Shown: positions 11,828-23,797 of the stretch, one piece after another
Position numbering within the stretch: position 1 is the stretch's first letter
How the letters are laid out: every line of letters begins with the position of its first letter
Source: Heterobilharzia americana
Lineage: Eukaryota > Platyhelminthes > Trematoda > Strigeidida > Schistosomatidae
Reading direction: 5' to 3'
DNA: 64,000 bases
Assembly (NCBI GenBank): GCA_944470555.2
Contig: OX104127.1
Coordinates: 98,418,708-98,482,707 of the forward strand
Translations under genes and position numbers: made by a program
Notes under the pieces: generated by a model
The model's input: the letters and a program-made list of their open reading frames with translations, nothing else
Database searches by the model: none
What the model was told of the DNA's origin: nothing

Positions 11828-14800
11828 GTGAGTCTCGTTTACGAATATTCTTAAATTGACACTTGGTTATTATCGGTGAACGCGATGCATACTGAGTTGG
11901 GTGGTATTTTTACGCATGTGAAGCAAACTGGCGACCTTGGACAGATGAGTGAGTACTAAAGGGCATGAGCGTGTGTTCACGTTGTAGATAAATGTAGTAT
12001 CAATATATGCTGATGTACGGTAGGTTGTGGCGACAGAGGGTGCAATTGAATTCTCAGTTGTGATTCACTGGTGGAACTGGTAACGGACAGTGCCATATAC
12101 TTGATGACACCACAAGAACCACAGTATCTGATGACACCAAGGTGACTGTCTTGGTTAGCAAGGATATTGAATCAGTTGTGTATATCAATCATACTGACAC
12201 GCATCAAAACGAGTCAACTTCAGTATCACACTCCTGACAGTATTTCGAGTTTCCGTGGTTTCCTGGTTTTGTTTGATGGCTGACGACTGCCACAACCACC
12301 ACTTTTGCAGCTAGCTGCTGACAGCATCATGAATCCAATATGTGTGAATGGGTTTGATGAAGGTAGCTTTTGTTGAGCGTGACTGATGTGTCAGGTGAAT
12401 GTTTCTGTGAGAAGAAATTAGTTCCTCTGTCACTGTTCTTCATTTGCAGTCGCTCCGAATTTCAGAGTGATAAATACGACCCAATCCAACGCTAATTGAT
12501 TTAAGATGATCCATTGCAATTCTAAAATATATGTTCATTACATAAATGTATTTCTGTCTGTGGTTCTACATTTTATCGTTTGGTTTGGCATTTTGTTAGG
12601 TGTGATGTTTTTCCACTCTGCTTTGTGCTTTTGTTTGTCCTGCTGTTTTTGGAGTTTTCTCTTTTTTTCTTATTTCTCTTGGTTCCCACTCTGCTTCTTA
12701 TCTTTTCACTTTCCGCTTCCTTGAAGTTAGCAATGTCATTTTGATTTTGACTTTCGTCCACTATTTCTCTTTGCCTCACACTTCCTGTTCTTCTGTATCC
12801 TACACTTGAAATGTTCCTGTTGAAACTTTGCTTTATTTAAGCTGATGGCCCATTTGGTAAATATGTTCGCTATTTTATCACTCAGACATTTTTAGGATGG
12901 TTTCTGTTTAACTAATCTACTGTTTTCTATTTTGATGATTTTTCTTTTTCATGGCTCTTGGTTGCTCGCATCAGTTGCTAGTTGTCCCTTGTTTTGATGA
13001 ATTTCTAATCGGTTGATCACATTTTTGCGAGTGTACTGTTCGGTTTTCGCATCGAATTCGCTGGTTGATAGATACTTATGTCTCTTAGTGAACACTGGTT
13101 ACGTAGTAACTGAACTGACACTTCGGTGATGAATACTGGCAATTTAGAATTCAAAGCACTACGGTTCTTGTCGATTCAGTGCTGAGATATATTATTAATA
13201 GGCGATTTTCCGTAGCATCGCTTCATTCATCCTAGCGACCGGGATGCAGATTTACAAGTTAAGTTTCCGTTTGTATTCAGCTCACAAGACATACACAGCA
13301 GGGTCCACAACAAGCCAGTGACTGATTTGTCGTTCATGGTCTACATTGACGACGAATGTTTATTTTACAGCTCACGTATGGAATTACTGTTTTGTTCATC
13401 ATGACAAGATTAGCAGTGATTTTCAGTCATGAGCAGTAGTTGCGAGATTCTAAACAATAGTTTACAATCTTCCTTTTTGGACTGCGGAAGGATCATTTGT
13501 ATGTTCAGAGATAAATACCTAAACTCTGAATAGCATAAAATATGCTTCACATAGAACTTCTTTAATTGTATGTGGACGATTAAAATGCGAACTAAGGAAC
13601 ATAATTCCGGCTGATATGTATCTACCTCTAATCAATAGGATGCTGAATGTGATTTAATTTCATTCCCCTACTTATAGATTCAAATGTAGGACGCAGGGTA
13701 ACAGGACCAATGGCCTATCGAAATCGTGAGTTCAGGTGGAATAATCTTGATAACGTCTTTTTTGTTGATACAATATCAAGTTGGTACTGATGGAGATTTG
13801 CAGTTTGAATTATTGAGATTTCCTCACGAAAAGTATAATATACATCTACTTTGCATAGCCCTATCATGTCTCATTGATTGAAATCAATTCACCCGTATAA
13901 ACTTTCCAGTTGAAATAAGGAATTGTTTTAAAGTTTACAGTAAACATTTGGTACTGTTAAATCCCCCAGTTATTTTATTCGTATGGGTAGAACAGATCAT
14001 AAAACATTGGTCATACTTTTCGAAGTACAGTTTACAGATATGCCATTGTTAGTTGATAAACTGAGGAATACAGTGTCTTGGAATGCTGCTAAATAAGAAG
14101 ATTACTGTCTTCGGAATAGACATTTTCGACATTGTATCTAGGTTGTAGGCTTTACTGAAAGGAACTTAATCCAGACATACAATCGAATCGATGCAAAATA
14201 TATTGACGGCTTGTGAAGTGGATATTTCATGTAATAAGCAACATTTACAAAGATCAGAAGGCGACAACCTACTTTTGTCAATTCACTGTGAACATTTGAT
14301 TTGGTTAAAGATGGTCAAAAAATGTCATTTAAGAAAACTTCTGAGTAAATAATCTAAACAGAACAGTCTGTTACATATAACGGACTTGCGGAGCTATCGG
14401 CAATTTACTAAGCAAGCCCATGCTAAGCATCTCAACAAGTAATGTGATATTATTTTTCGACTATGATAGAGTTTTATGTTTTGAATGATGTCATAGTTGT
14501 AATTCTTTGATTTATGTGAATCTTAGTCAACATCCGTCACGGTGGTTTCATAGATATTCGGCGTCAAGTGAAAACGTGACATTAGATATGTTATATTTGA
14601 ACAAATCTCAACGTGTTTGAGGTAAGAAATTGCAACCTTCAGCATGGAAGTCTTGCCCGAGTTTATCCAGGGAAAAAATTAAGATTTACATTATCGTGTA
14701 TTTATGTACCAGGTCACAAACTGTATAGCTTCTGTCACTGTCTTGTCATGCTTGGATTATAATTGATTTTCAATGAGCCTATTAGTTGTTTTTTGACGCC

Positions 14801-15880
14801 ATAGCTAATGATTAATCCTGTCTTTGCTACGACCAGAATGATCGGTCATCATTAGCACTTCGACTGCAGTGCAGATGACTCGGTAAACTAAGCTGGGACT
14901 ATTGGTGGATAATGACTAGCACTGGATTTCAAGATACTCCTCTCATCTTGTTTGAGATTCGTCAGCTGAGTGTATTTGGATTTCAAGAGTGCGGGTTTTC
15001 CGACTGTAGCTTGAACATCTGGACGGTTGAAGCGATTGGTCAAGTCTCAGTGGAAACGAAGTCACTTACTGGGTGGTATTCCAATCAAGCTGATGCGATC
15101 AACTTGAAGAAAACGAGACATCTGGATTGAACTTCTATCCGTTACTCACTGTTGTTTGTGGCCTGGAATTTCTGCCTTGTAATAGTGATACAAAGTCTAC
15201 GTTACTTACTCATTCGTAAATCGACACAATAGCTTGAATAAAAACTCCCTAACTTCACCTATGACAAAATCAGTTCTCTCAATATGGTACTTTAATCCAG
15301 TGAAAACGTCTCAGCTGAGACTCATTCTCTTCAATCTTGTAACTATTCAAATTATTTATACTTGTGTTTACTTGCTTCAGTATAAGTAAAATACTTACAT
15401 TCTTTTAAATATCAAAATATCCATCATCCAAAATGTGCCTTGAATAATATCCCAGAGTTACGAACACAGTGATGCATTTTGATGATGTGGATGAAAGCAT
15501 GTTAAACAAACGCTACTATTATGTTGAAGGTGGCACTGGTATCACAGGAAGCATAAAGCAGAACTTTATCTGGTTTGCTGCATTACCGTATGTGGTAACT
15601 CACTATGTCTAACTACTTCAGTTGTGCTTGGGTTTCTTTCGTAGAATAATGAGACGTGATTTTTTATCTCGACTGTGGCCTTAGCAGCGTTCGAAGTCAC
15701 CCTTTTTATATCACTTTTGTGATAATGCCGAACTTAGTCTCTTTTTGCGTATCCAATTACGAACAATCTACCCACAGACTAGACGACAGGCTTTTAAAGA
15801 CTAGTCATTACAACTTATCTGCATCTTAGTAAACCGAATTATTTATTTTAAATTTCGCTAGTAACGTTTGCTTTCTACAG
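11828..15880 (+). other. Intron, 4.1 kb
   Basis: Contains a T/C-rich stretch at about 12560-12840, whose complement gives a spurious Lys/Arg-rich 68-codon ORF, and a slightly more GC-rich patch at about 14870-15130 that may be an old repeat. An exon-like segment at 12311-12362 was rejected because it is open only in phase 0. Confidence 0.5.
12560..12840. repeat. Pyrimidine-rich low-complexity block
   Basis: Long runs of T with interspersed C on the + strand. Short ORFs on either strand here are composition artefacts. Confidence 0.6.
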
Positions 15881-15928
15881 GTTCAAAACTCAGAACTGCG
15901 AACACAACAGGAGTGACGTCTATGAAAC
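15881..15928 (+). CDS. Micro-exon 6, 48 nt
   Basis: Acceptor gtttgctttctacag, donor AAC|gtgagt. Phase 1 reads SKLRTANTTGVTSMK with an N-T-T sequon. Phase 0 is closed by TGA. The junction codon with exon 5 is GGT (Gly). Confidence 0.72.
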
Positions 15929-16761
15929 GTGAGTTATAGATAACAACATTTGTACCGAAAGGACTTTGAAACCTGTTTTTTTCGGTTAGGCTGTCGGCAG
16001 AAAGCACATTTATGGGGAAATAATCGAAAATGCCTCTTCACTCATGCATATCTGTATACCAAACATAACTGTGTGGCGCAAAATATCTTAAATGATCAAA
16101 TGTGTTTGATGAGGAGGAGAAAAATGAGGTGGATGCAGATTATCCTTCTGATAACATATATGCCTGTGGTAGGTATTAGGCAGCTTGCCTAAACTCTGGG
16201 CAACAAGAAATTCTCCATCGAATACATGACATCAAATTCCTTCTTCTTAAAATCTGTTTCAACTTGTTAAATATGTCTCTTAAGCGCATCATGTACTCTT
16301 GCACAATTTTGAAATGATTTGAAACTACCGTTTTTCCAGCTAACAACAAAGCAAAGAAAAAACGATATGCCTGTAAGAGATGGGATTATAGAGGCACAGA
16401 AACACAGTTCTTCACCATTCCTTGGATAACTATGTCGAACTACATATTTTGGTACTGACTCAATCAACTACCACCATCAAAATGACACTCAATTTTCTAC
16501 TCATTCACAAGTGCAAACAAGACACTAATGTAATATCAGGTGCCTGTTTCTCACTGTGGTTTATATCACTGTTATTATTGACATTATTCAAATGCAGTGA
16601 TTATTTCGCTTAAAGATGTTGTGGAGGGAATGAATTTGTTGAAGTATTACATGCTGAGAATTCCATACTGTACCACACGTATTGATTGAAATAAAGCCGT
16701 TATTGTTACTATTACTGATATTATTACAAACATGAAGTGAAATTTATGCTAAGACGATAAC

Positions 16762-16777
16762 TAAACAAAGGCAGAAA
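16762..16777. repeat. Target-site duplication, right-end copy relative to the element's 3' tail
   Basis: TAAACAAAGGCAGAAA, identical to 19999-20014 at the other end of the element. 16/16 matches. Confidence 0.9.
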
Positions 16778-19700
16778 TTATTATTATTATTATTATTAGT
16801 CCCTTGGGTTCCTAGTGGAACATAGGGCTTCAGTAGCACGCCTCCAGTGACCTCTGTTCTCTGAGATCTTTTGAACCTGGTCCCACGACAGCCCAGAAGC
16901 TCTCATTTCCTGCTCGCACGACCTCCTCCATGTCACCCTCGGACGTCCAACTCGTCGCTTCCCATGGGGATTCCACTCGAGGGCCTGACGCGTGATGTCC
17001 TCCGTCGGCCTTCTCAGTGCATGGCCAATCCATCTCCACTTCTTCCTGCATATTTGTTGCGTGATAGGTTCTTGGTTGGTTCGTTCCCAGAGTTCCTTGT
17101 TGCTTATTTTTTCTGGCCATCTGATCTTCAGCAGCGAGCGTAAGCAGTTGTTGATGAATGTCTGTAGTTTATTGGAAATACCTTTCGTGACGCGCCAAGT
17201 CTCTGAGCCATACAAGAGCACTGACTTGACGTTGGTGTTGAAAATCCGTATCTTGTTCCGCATGCTGAGTGCAGAAGATCTCCACACTGGTTTCAGGCTA
17301 ATGAACGCCTGTCTTGCTTTTCCGATTCTGACTTTGACGTCCTCGTCCGTCCCGCCTGTAGTTGAAACAGTGCTTCCTAGATAAGTGAAGGAGGTTACTT
17401 CCTTTAAGTTTCTCCCGTTGACGGTGATTGGAGTTTGTTGTTGTTGTTGTTGATGGTGGTGGTGCGGTATCTTCATCACTTCTGTCTTCTCTATATTCAC
17501 CTGAAGTCCCGTCTTCGCTGCCCTCTTCTATCAACTTGTTAGTTTTTGCCTGCAGATCTTCAAGTTTATGTGACATTAGGCATAAGTCATCGGCGAAATC
17601 CAAGTCTTCTAGGTTCTTTTCCGTCGTCCAGTGTATCCCCCTCTTCTCGCTGCCTACTGTTTGCTGCATGATCCAGTCCACCACAATCAAGAATATCATG
17701 GGGGATAGTAGGCAACCTTGTTTCACTCCTGTCTTCACTTCAAAGGCATCACTGAGCTTCCCATTGTGGATTACTTGGCATGTGGCATCTTCATATAGTT
17801 GTTGAATGAGGCGGATAAAGGTTTGCGGTACTCCGTAGTATTGAAGCAGTTTCCAAATTACTTCTCGGTCGACGCTGTCAAAGGCCTTCTCAAAGTCGAT
17901 GAAGTTGAGGTGGAGAGGTGATTGCCATTCTATGCTCTGTTCTATGATGATACGAAGCGTTGCAATTTGGTCTGCACATGATTTGTACTTCCTGAAGCCT
18001 GCCTGTTCCGGTCGTAGTTTTGAATCCAGTGCATCCCTTAGCCTCTCCAGGATGATGCGGCTTAATATTTTACTTGGGGTGGACAGGAGAGTGATTCCGC
18101 GCCAGTTCTTGCAAGCACTGAGGTCTCCCTTCTTCGGCAGTTTGACAAGGTAACCCTTCTTCCAATCGTCAGGTACCTTCTCTTCCTTCCACACCTTCTG
18201 CAATAGTGGTGTGAGCATGGCCGCTGTTGTCTCTGCATCTGTTTTCAGTGCTTCTGGCGGTATTCCATCTGGTCCTGCTGCTTTCCCGCATTTCAGTAGC
18301 TTTATGGCGTTCAGGACTTCCATTTTCGTTGGGGGATTAATGTTCACTTGTAGTTCAGCGGCTGCAGGTGGTATTTCTGGACGAAGTGCAGGTGGTGGTC
18401 GATTCAAGAGCTTCTTGAAGTGGTCGGCCCATCGTTTCCTCTGTTTCTCTTCTTTCGTAATTAAATTTCCTTCTTCATCTTTTATTGGTTTCATCTGTGT
18501 TGGTCTCTTCCCTGATAGCAACCTGGTTATTTGATACAATGTCGTCAGGTCTCTCTTACCTGCAGCCTGTTCTGCTTCACTTGCCAGTGTTTCGTAGAAG
18601 TGTCTTTTGTCTTTGCGTGCACTCTTCTTCACTTCTTTGTCCAGTGTTTTATACATTGTGCTCAGTTCCTCTTGTCGTTGAGCATCCTTGCACTGGTTTA
18701 TCTTCTGCTTCACCATCCTCCTCTCCTCTATCAGCTTCCAGGTATCCGTCGAGATCCATTCCTTGTCTTCTTTCTTCTTCCTTCCTAATACTGTTGTGCA
18801 GGTTTCTTTCCACATAGCTTTCAAAGACTTCCAGTGTTCTTCCACACAGGTTTCTTCAGGGATGTCCCTCGACGTCTCCCATTTTGTCTTGATGGCTGCC
18901 TTGAAGATCTCCTTTGTAGTTTCATCCTTCAGTTTCCGAGTGTTGTACTTGGGTTGAGGTCTATCACCAGCTTCCTTGAAGGCTTTTAACTTGATTTGGA
19001 AGGTTCCTTGCACTAGGTAGTGGTCTGAACCTACATCTGCTCCTCTTCTTGACCTTGTGTTAAGTAGACTGCGTCTCCATTTTCTTGAGATTGAGATAAA
19101 GTCGATTTGATTTTTAGTGTGTCCATCTGGTGAAATCCATGTCGCTTTGTGGATATCTTTGTGCCTGAACACACTGCCTCCAATCACCAAATCGTTGAAT
19201 GCGCAGAATTCTGCAAACAATTCTCCATTCTCATTCATTTCACCTAGTGCCTCTCGACCCATGGTTAGTTCTCTTCCCGTGTTGTCCCCTCCCAGTTTGG
19301 CATTCATGTCGCCCATTAGAATTTTGATATCGCCAACTGACGTCTTGTCCAGTGTTGATTGAAGTTGTCTGTAGAATTCCTCCTTTTTCTCTTGCTCTGC
19401 ATTATTTGTAGGTGCATAACATTGTATGATTGTGACCTTTCTTCCTTTTGAGTTGAATCTTGCTGTCATGATCCTGGAGGAGATTGGTTCCCACTGCATG
19501 AGAGCCTTCGATGCTCTTGAGGACATCATGATAGCCACTCCCTCAGTGTGCTCGTGGTTGGCGTCTGGGTGACCGGAGTAGATTATTGATTCTCCAGTTG
19601 ACAGTTTGGAGAGTCCACTCCCATTCCATCTGCTTTCGCAAATCCCAAGCACTTCGATGTTATACCTTCTCATCTCCTTTGCAATCTGGGCTGCCTTACT

Positions 19701-19998
19701 GGGTTCAAACATCGTGCGGACATTCCATGTCCCCACGTTTACTTTCGCTTTCATCGAGAGAAGACACATCGGCCAATTGGCTTCCCGAAGGCTTTCACCA
19801 ACTGGCGTCATTTCGCCTCTCCGATTCCAGCGGGGAATAAGTTTGTTTTCATTTTTTATATTTTGTTTGTGCTTTGAAGTTTCTTTAGCGGTTAGATTTG
19901 TTTTACGGGGTAGGGTTGCTAGCCCTATGCCCAACCTTCCCTCTTTACCCGGGCTTAGGACCGGCTAGTAACTAGTAAACTAGTTAACCAGGCGAGGT
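16778..19998 (-). mobile_element. Full-length RTE-like non-LTR retrotransposon
   Basis: 3.22 kb, bounded by a perfect 16-bp duplication. The 5' end (at 19998, - strand) begins ACCTCGCCTGG, the same terminus as the copy at 48371, so it is a true end. One ORF for endonuclease plus reverse transcriptase ends directly at a (TAA)n tail (16778-16799) with almost no 3' UTR. Single ORF, N-terminal endonuclease, short 3' end and trinucleotide tail are RTE-clade traits (SR2-type elements in schistosomes). Exact duplications and a single frameshift indicate a fairly recent insertion. It lies antisense to the host gene, wholly within an intron. Confidence 0.88.
16796..19934 (-). pseudogene. RTE-like endonuclease/reverse transcriptase polyprotein with one frameshift
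   Basis: Cuts a genomic target and copies its own RNA into it (target-primed reverse transcription). Residues about 66-310 form the endonuclease: GTWNVRTM near 68-75, ICESRWNGSG near 98-107, GDMNAKLG near 208-215, GSDHYLVQG near 302-310. Residues about 595-790 form the reverse transcriptase: KNWRGITLL, AGFRKYKSC, FIDFEKAFDS (catalytic Asp), GVKQGCLLSP, and FADD as the catalytic box near 780. The first frame drifts off after about residue 805. The C-terminal 230 residues (YLGSTVSTTGG, LLYGSETWRVT, RRPTEDI) continue in another frame from about 17520 and end at 16796. The single frameshift, near a His/Gln repeat, probably inactivates it. The start is the first in-frame Met at 19934; Met61, just ahead of the endonuclease, is an alternative. 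Confidence 0.88.
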
Positions 19999-20014
19999 TA
20001 AACAAAGGCAGAAA
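19999..20014. repeat. Target-site duplication, copy at the element's 5' end
   Basis: Identical to 16762-16777. Confidence 0.9.
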
Positions 20015-20125
20015 AGCTTCAGGTATCTCTAGTTTGTTAATAACGCCATGTTTTGTTCATCCGTATATATTGTGTTGTTCAAATCTGTATTCAGTGTAAA
20101 TTGATTTCACTTTGTTATCTTGCAG

Positions 20126-20152
20126 CGACCAACAGGTTCTATAAAGACAAAG
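20126..20152 (+). CDS. Micro-exon 7, 27 nt
   Basis: Acceptor tttgttatcttgcag, donor AAAG|gtgaga. Phase 1 reads TNRFYKDK, joined to exon 6 by CCG (Pro). Phase 0 is also open (RPTGSIKTK); phase 2 has a stop. It lies only 111 nt from the 5' end of the retrotransposon. A possible companion exon at 20216-20234 does not fit the phase. Confidence 0.62.
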
Positions 20153-21805
20153 GTGAGAGTTTCCTAAAGTTGTAAATATTGTTTGTCATCTCTATTCTAT
20201 TGCTCTTAACTTCAGGGTGAGTTGGATTTTAACGGTGAGAAGTACAAGTACTGACTAAAAATATTTTTCTAATTATTCTGTGTCATTTTGTGAAGATATC
20301 ACAAGAGAGAGTGGAATAATCACTTCATACCGAATTTCGATAAATATGAGTGTGTTGTATTCAGTCATATATGTGTACTTATGTTTAACTTGACAAGTAT
20401 ATTTGTCGTTTATGCTAGGGATGTCCACACTGAGTTGTTCTCTGAGCTGGGGATTCAGTTGTGAGATGTTTCAATGTCATGCCTGATATGGTCATCAGTT
20501 CATCAGAGCTGCACAAGGGAGTGGGGGGGGCTCGCTGTGCATTGATATCCACACAGTGTCACTTTAAATGAGTCCATTCTGATCGTATGTTTGGTGTCTA
20601 ACCGTTGAAGTAATGCAACCCATTATAAATACGTAATGCCCTGATGACTATGCTAAGTGTGATACCGAAACATCTACCAACCCAAATCATGGCCGGAAAA
20701 CAACTCACTCTGAACAGTCTTCATGTCAGCAGGTGCTCTGAATCACGTTGCCGTTTTTGGGCACCTAAATTACACACTCTAACATTCAAAACTCTACTTC
20801 TCCTGCTTGCTTAAAACTAATACTTGGACTATGTACGATGAATTGTGCGATAGTTTTCAACGGAAACTCAAAACCTCTGACTATGTTATGCATGAAGTAT
20901 TTTGATGGTTATATTTGTTACTTGAAGCACTCTTTTACATCATTCAGTAAAACTGAATCACCTATGCTATGAAATCAATGTACTATCATTGAGTGAAATT
21001 AGATATTTATTCTGTCAAATAACAATGTAATTTCTGTCTAACCTAAATTGTTTAAACCAGAGATATAAGTATCACTTAAAGTTTCGATCCCCCTACTATT
21101 CTTGAATGTATTGAGTATTAAGGGGTTAAATGCCTTATTGATGTAGTTCAATAGTAACTGTTGCCTGACAACAGTGAACAACGGTGCTGGAATTCCATTG
21201 CCATAATAAAGAGACAATTAAGAGTGTGCATCTGAGAAAACAGTGTATCGCATATTAAAAATATATCGAAAACACTGCTGCATTGCGAATGCATAGGTTA
21301 GCTTAATTACTTATTATTCCCGTTAATAAATCATAAGTGGGTTCGGCTTTCTGAAATGAGAGTGTGAATACCTAATCAAAAAGCAATTTCACCAATGTTC
21401 TAGATAATCCGGTTTCTTATGAAGAAGGATATAACAGAATGTGTTTTGCATATTTGCCACAAGTATGCAGAAGATTTACGGTGAACATTATTTTCGGTCG
21501 ATTTGATGAGTGATGTGAACAGAATATGGTTTATAACCTTGGAATAAAACCTAATTTATCGTTGACAGTATTCATTCTTATTGATTCATATCACATAATA
21601 CAACCAGTTTATAACTGAATACCACGCTACATTCTCTGATAAATATATTGGCAGTAATAATAACGTATACGTTTGATAATTTCTTTTTAAAACAATATGC
21701 AACCAACGGCCTCCTAAGATTGGGTAGAAAAGAGATTTTAAAATATTCGTAAATTTTGTTGAAGTTAATCACTTAATGAAACTGATTTCTGTTTAGTTTT
21801 CATAG
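20153..21805 (+). other. Intron, 1.65 kb, nothing certain inside
   Basis: The more GC-rich patch at 20400-20720 looks like an old repeat that I cannot classify. It includes CTGATGA and CGAAAC about 20 nt apart (20640-20670), reminiscent of a hammerhead core, but no stem II forms. Confidence 0.45.
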
Positions 21806-21844
21806 CGAAAGTCAGAAATGCAACCCTGAATAGACAGAAACGAC
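21806..21844 (+). CDS. Micro-exon 8, 39 nt
   Basis: Acceptor ctgtttagttttcatag, donor CGAC|gtaagt. Only phase 1 is free of stops: KVRNATLNRQKR, with an N-A-T sequon and a basic end (RQKR). Junction codon GCG (Ala). The basic run resembles a proprotein-convertase site, an inference only. Confidence 0.75.
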
Positions 21845-23162
21845 GTAAGTATTTACACGCGTGACTGCCTTAACATGTGCGTTTTATCTGAATGTTAATA
21901 GACCATTTAGAGGTTTAAATGAAACATGTATTAAACCTATATGTTTGAACCGATAGTACTTGAACAATAAAAGAATACAAGTGAGACTGCTCACAAAATG
22001 TTGACAGACTTACAGTTTTTGTTCCGTTCAACCTAATATAAAACAAACAACTTTCACGACCTTATCATGTAATATGGATGTTGGCATTGGAGATTCTGGC
22101 AGAAAGTATTCCATATCAGATTAATCTACATGATGCAGCATACGACGATACATTAGTAATTGCTAGATTAGTTTTTGAGTAGTTTGCAACTCAGTCTCAT
22201 CACACGACTTCCTGAATTAGCAATAATAGTCATACTGTCTTTTCACTTGATTGTACTGATGTACATTCAATTAATGCAATCAGTTGTCAGTCACTTGGGA
22301 AGATGAATGGTGAAACTAGACTTTTTACAATGCTCCAGCAACTGTCGAATGACCTGAAATTAAGGTTTTTTATATTGAGTGATTATGTAGTCGTTCCACG
22401 CAGCTTCAAATTGTCAAACAGATTTCCTGATCATACATTGGCTTACGCGGGAATTCGATGATGATAAACTTGACTAGATTGCAATGAATTTCTTCCCATT
22501 TGATTATATCACACTATCTGTTAACTCCAGAGAGATTTTCACGTTCATCTACTTCCTATGAAAGACATACTCATGAACACTGAAGTATGTTTCACGTGGC
22601 ATGCCTCAAAATCAAATCGAAATCTCTATTCTAACCCCATTAACCCTATCACTTAATTCCAAGCAGGATTGTAGTATCGATCAGGTCATGAAGTAGCAAG
22701 CAATCGATGAGTAGGTAATCTTTCTTAGACAGAAAGAAATAGTCAAACGTATATGCATTTCTAAACATCGTTGAAAACTATATCTACTTCAGTTTACCAA
22801 CACTTGTTTATCAAGCGTTGCGAAGAAACAACCGTTTGCGTTTTTATTGGTGTGTTGAAGATACTTTTAAAGTCATCAATGATGTGATATTGTCAGATTC
22901 CACCAGGTGAAGTAATTTCAGAGAACATACAGTCTTCTTTCCTCGTGACAGGTCTGCATGTTTTCTGATGTGTCAGTGGAGTCGGCTGTTTGAAAGCAGA
23001 CTGTGGAAGGCATTTACGTGTTGAGTGATAGCCAGTGGAAAGCGTCTGATCATGACTTGTTGTCATTAAATTCAATGAAATAGTTGATTGATTAGAGTTT
23101 ATTTAAATAGTTAGGTGAATTTTATTCAAATGACGAAAGTTACTTATTGTTGATTTGTACAG
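21845..23162 (+). other. Intron, 1.3 kb, nothing recognised
   Basis: AT-rich, no repeat or ORF of note. Confidence 0.5.
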
Positions 23163-23189
23163 GTTCTAAATCTGCAGGCTCCACAATCT
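23163..23189 (+). CDS. Micro-exon 9, 27 nt
   Basis: Acceptor attgttgatttgtacag, donor TCT|gtaagt. Phase 1 reads SKSAGSTI; phase 2 has a stop. The junction codon with exon 8 is CGT (Arg). Confidence 0.7.
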
Positions 23190-23767
23190 GTAAGTCAGTT
23201 GACAGTTATGTTTCAAAGCTAACAGTAATTTCAGTGCAATCGAAACTAGTGGGTAACTTTCGACACCTCAACCTACTTTGCAAATGAGACTGATTACTAT
23301 CGCTATCTTATTCTTTCTGAAGAATGAAGGATTAACTTCACTCATTTCGTCGCATTGCCTACTTGAATGTTTGCAGATCAAGGATGGTTAGTGCGTCACA
23401 CATCAGGAGTTAGTCAGTAGGATACCGTAGGCTTAAGTTTCCCGTTTGTCACCACCCTTCAGTGAAGCGTGTTTGCGAACAGGAAAAATTGCATATCCCT
23501 TCAGGGAATAAATTTTGTATCACTCAGTATTGTAGTTATGGATCTAATCACTTATGTATTCTCCTTTTCTCATCAACTTATAATTCATGAGTTATAGATC
23601 ACTAATCACTTTTGCAGTAGTGTCTCGCTGCTCCCTATGGACAAGAATCGCATATAGGTTCAAATCTACACAGTGATTGAATCCTCACATTAGGAATTCG
23701 ATAGATTGAACCACTGTGCCAAGTCACAGTAAGTTAACCACTTGCAAACATCACTCATAGTCTTCAG

Positions 23768-23797
23768 CTAATCACATAGGATTTGTCAGCGATATCC
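23768..23797 (+). CDS. Candidate micro-exon, 30 nt (weak donor)
   Basis: Acceptor cactcatagtcttcag, donor ATCC|gtaact. Open only in phase 1 (NHIGFVSDI). The donor deviates from GTRAGT at one position. May be alternative or spurious. Confidence 0.28.

Larger units (their letters stand above)
15929..20125 (+). other. Intron, 4.2 kb, mostly a retrotransposon insertion
   Basis: About 830 nt of unique sequence, a 3.2-kb RTE-like element inserted antisense (16778-19998), then about 110 nt to the next acceptor. Without the insertion the intron would be under 1 kb. Confidence 0.65.

Noticed and set aside
12311..12362. 52-nt exon-like segment before gtagct
   Set aside because: Open only in phase 0 and the donor is weak, so it does not fit between phase-1 exons.
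20635..20680. CTGATGA and CGAAAC about 20 nt apart, suggesting a hammerhead ribozyme
   Set aside because: The intervening bases do not form stem II and no stem I partner was found.
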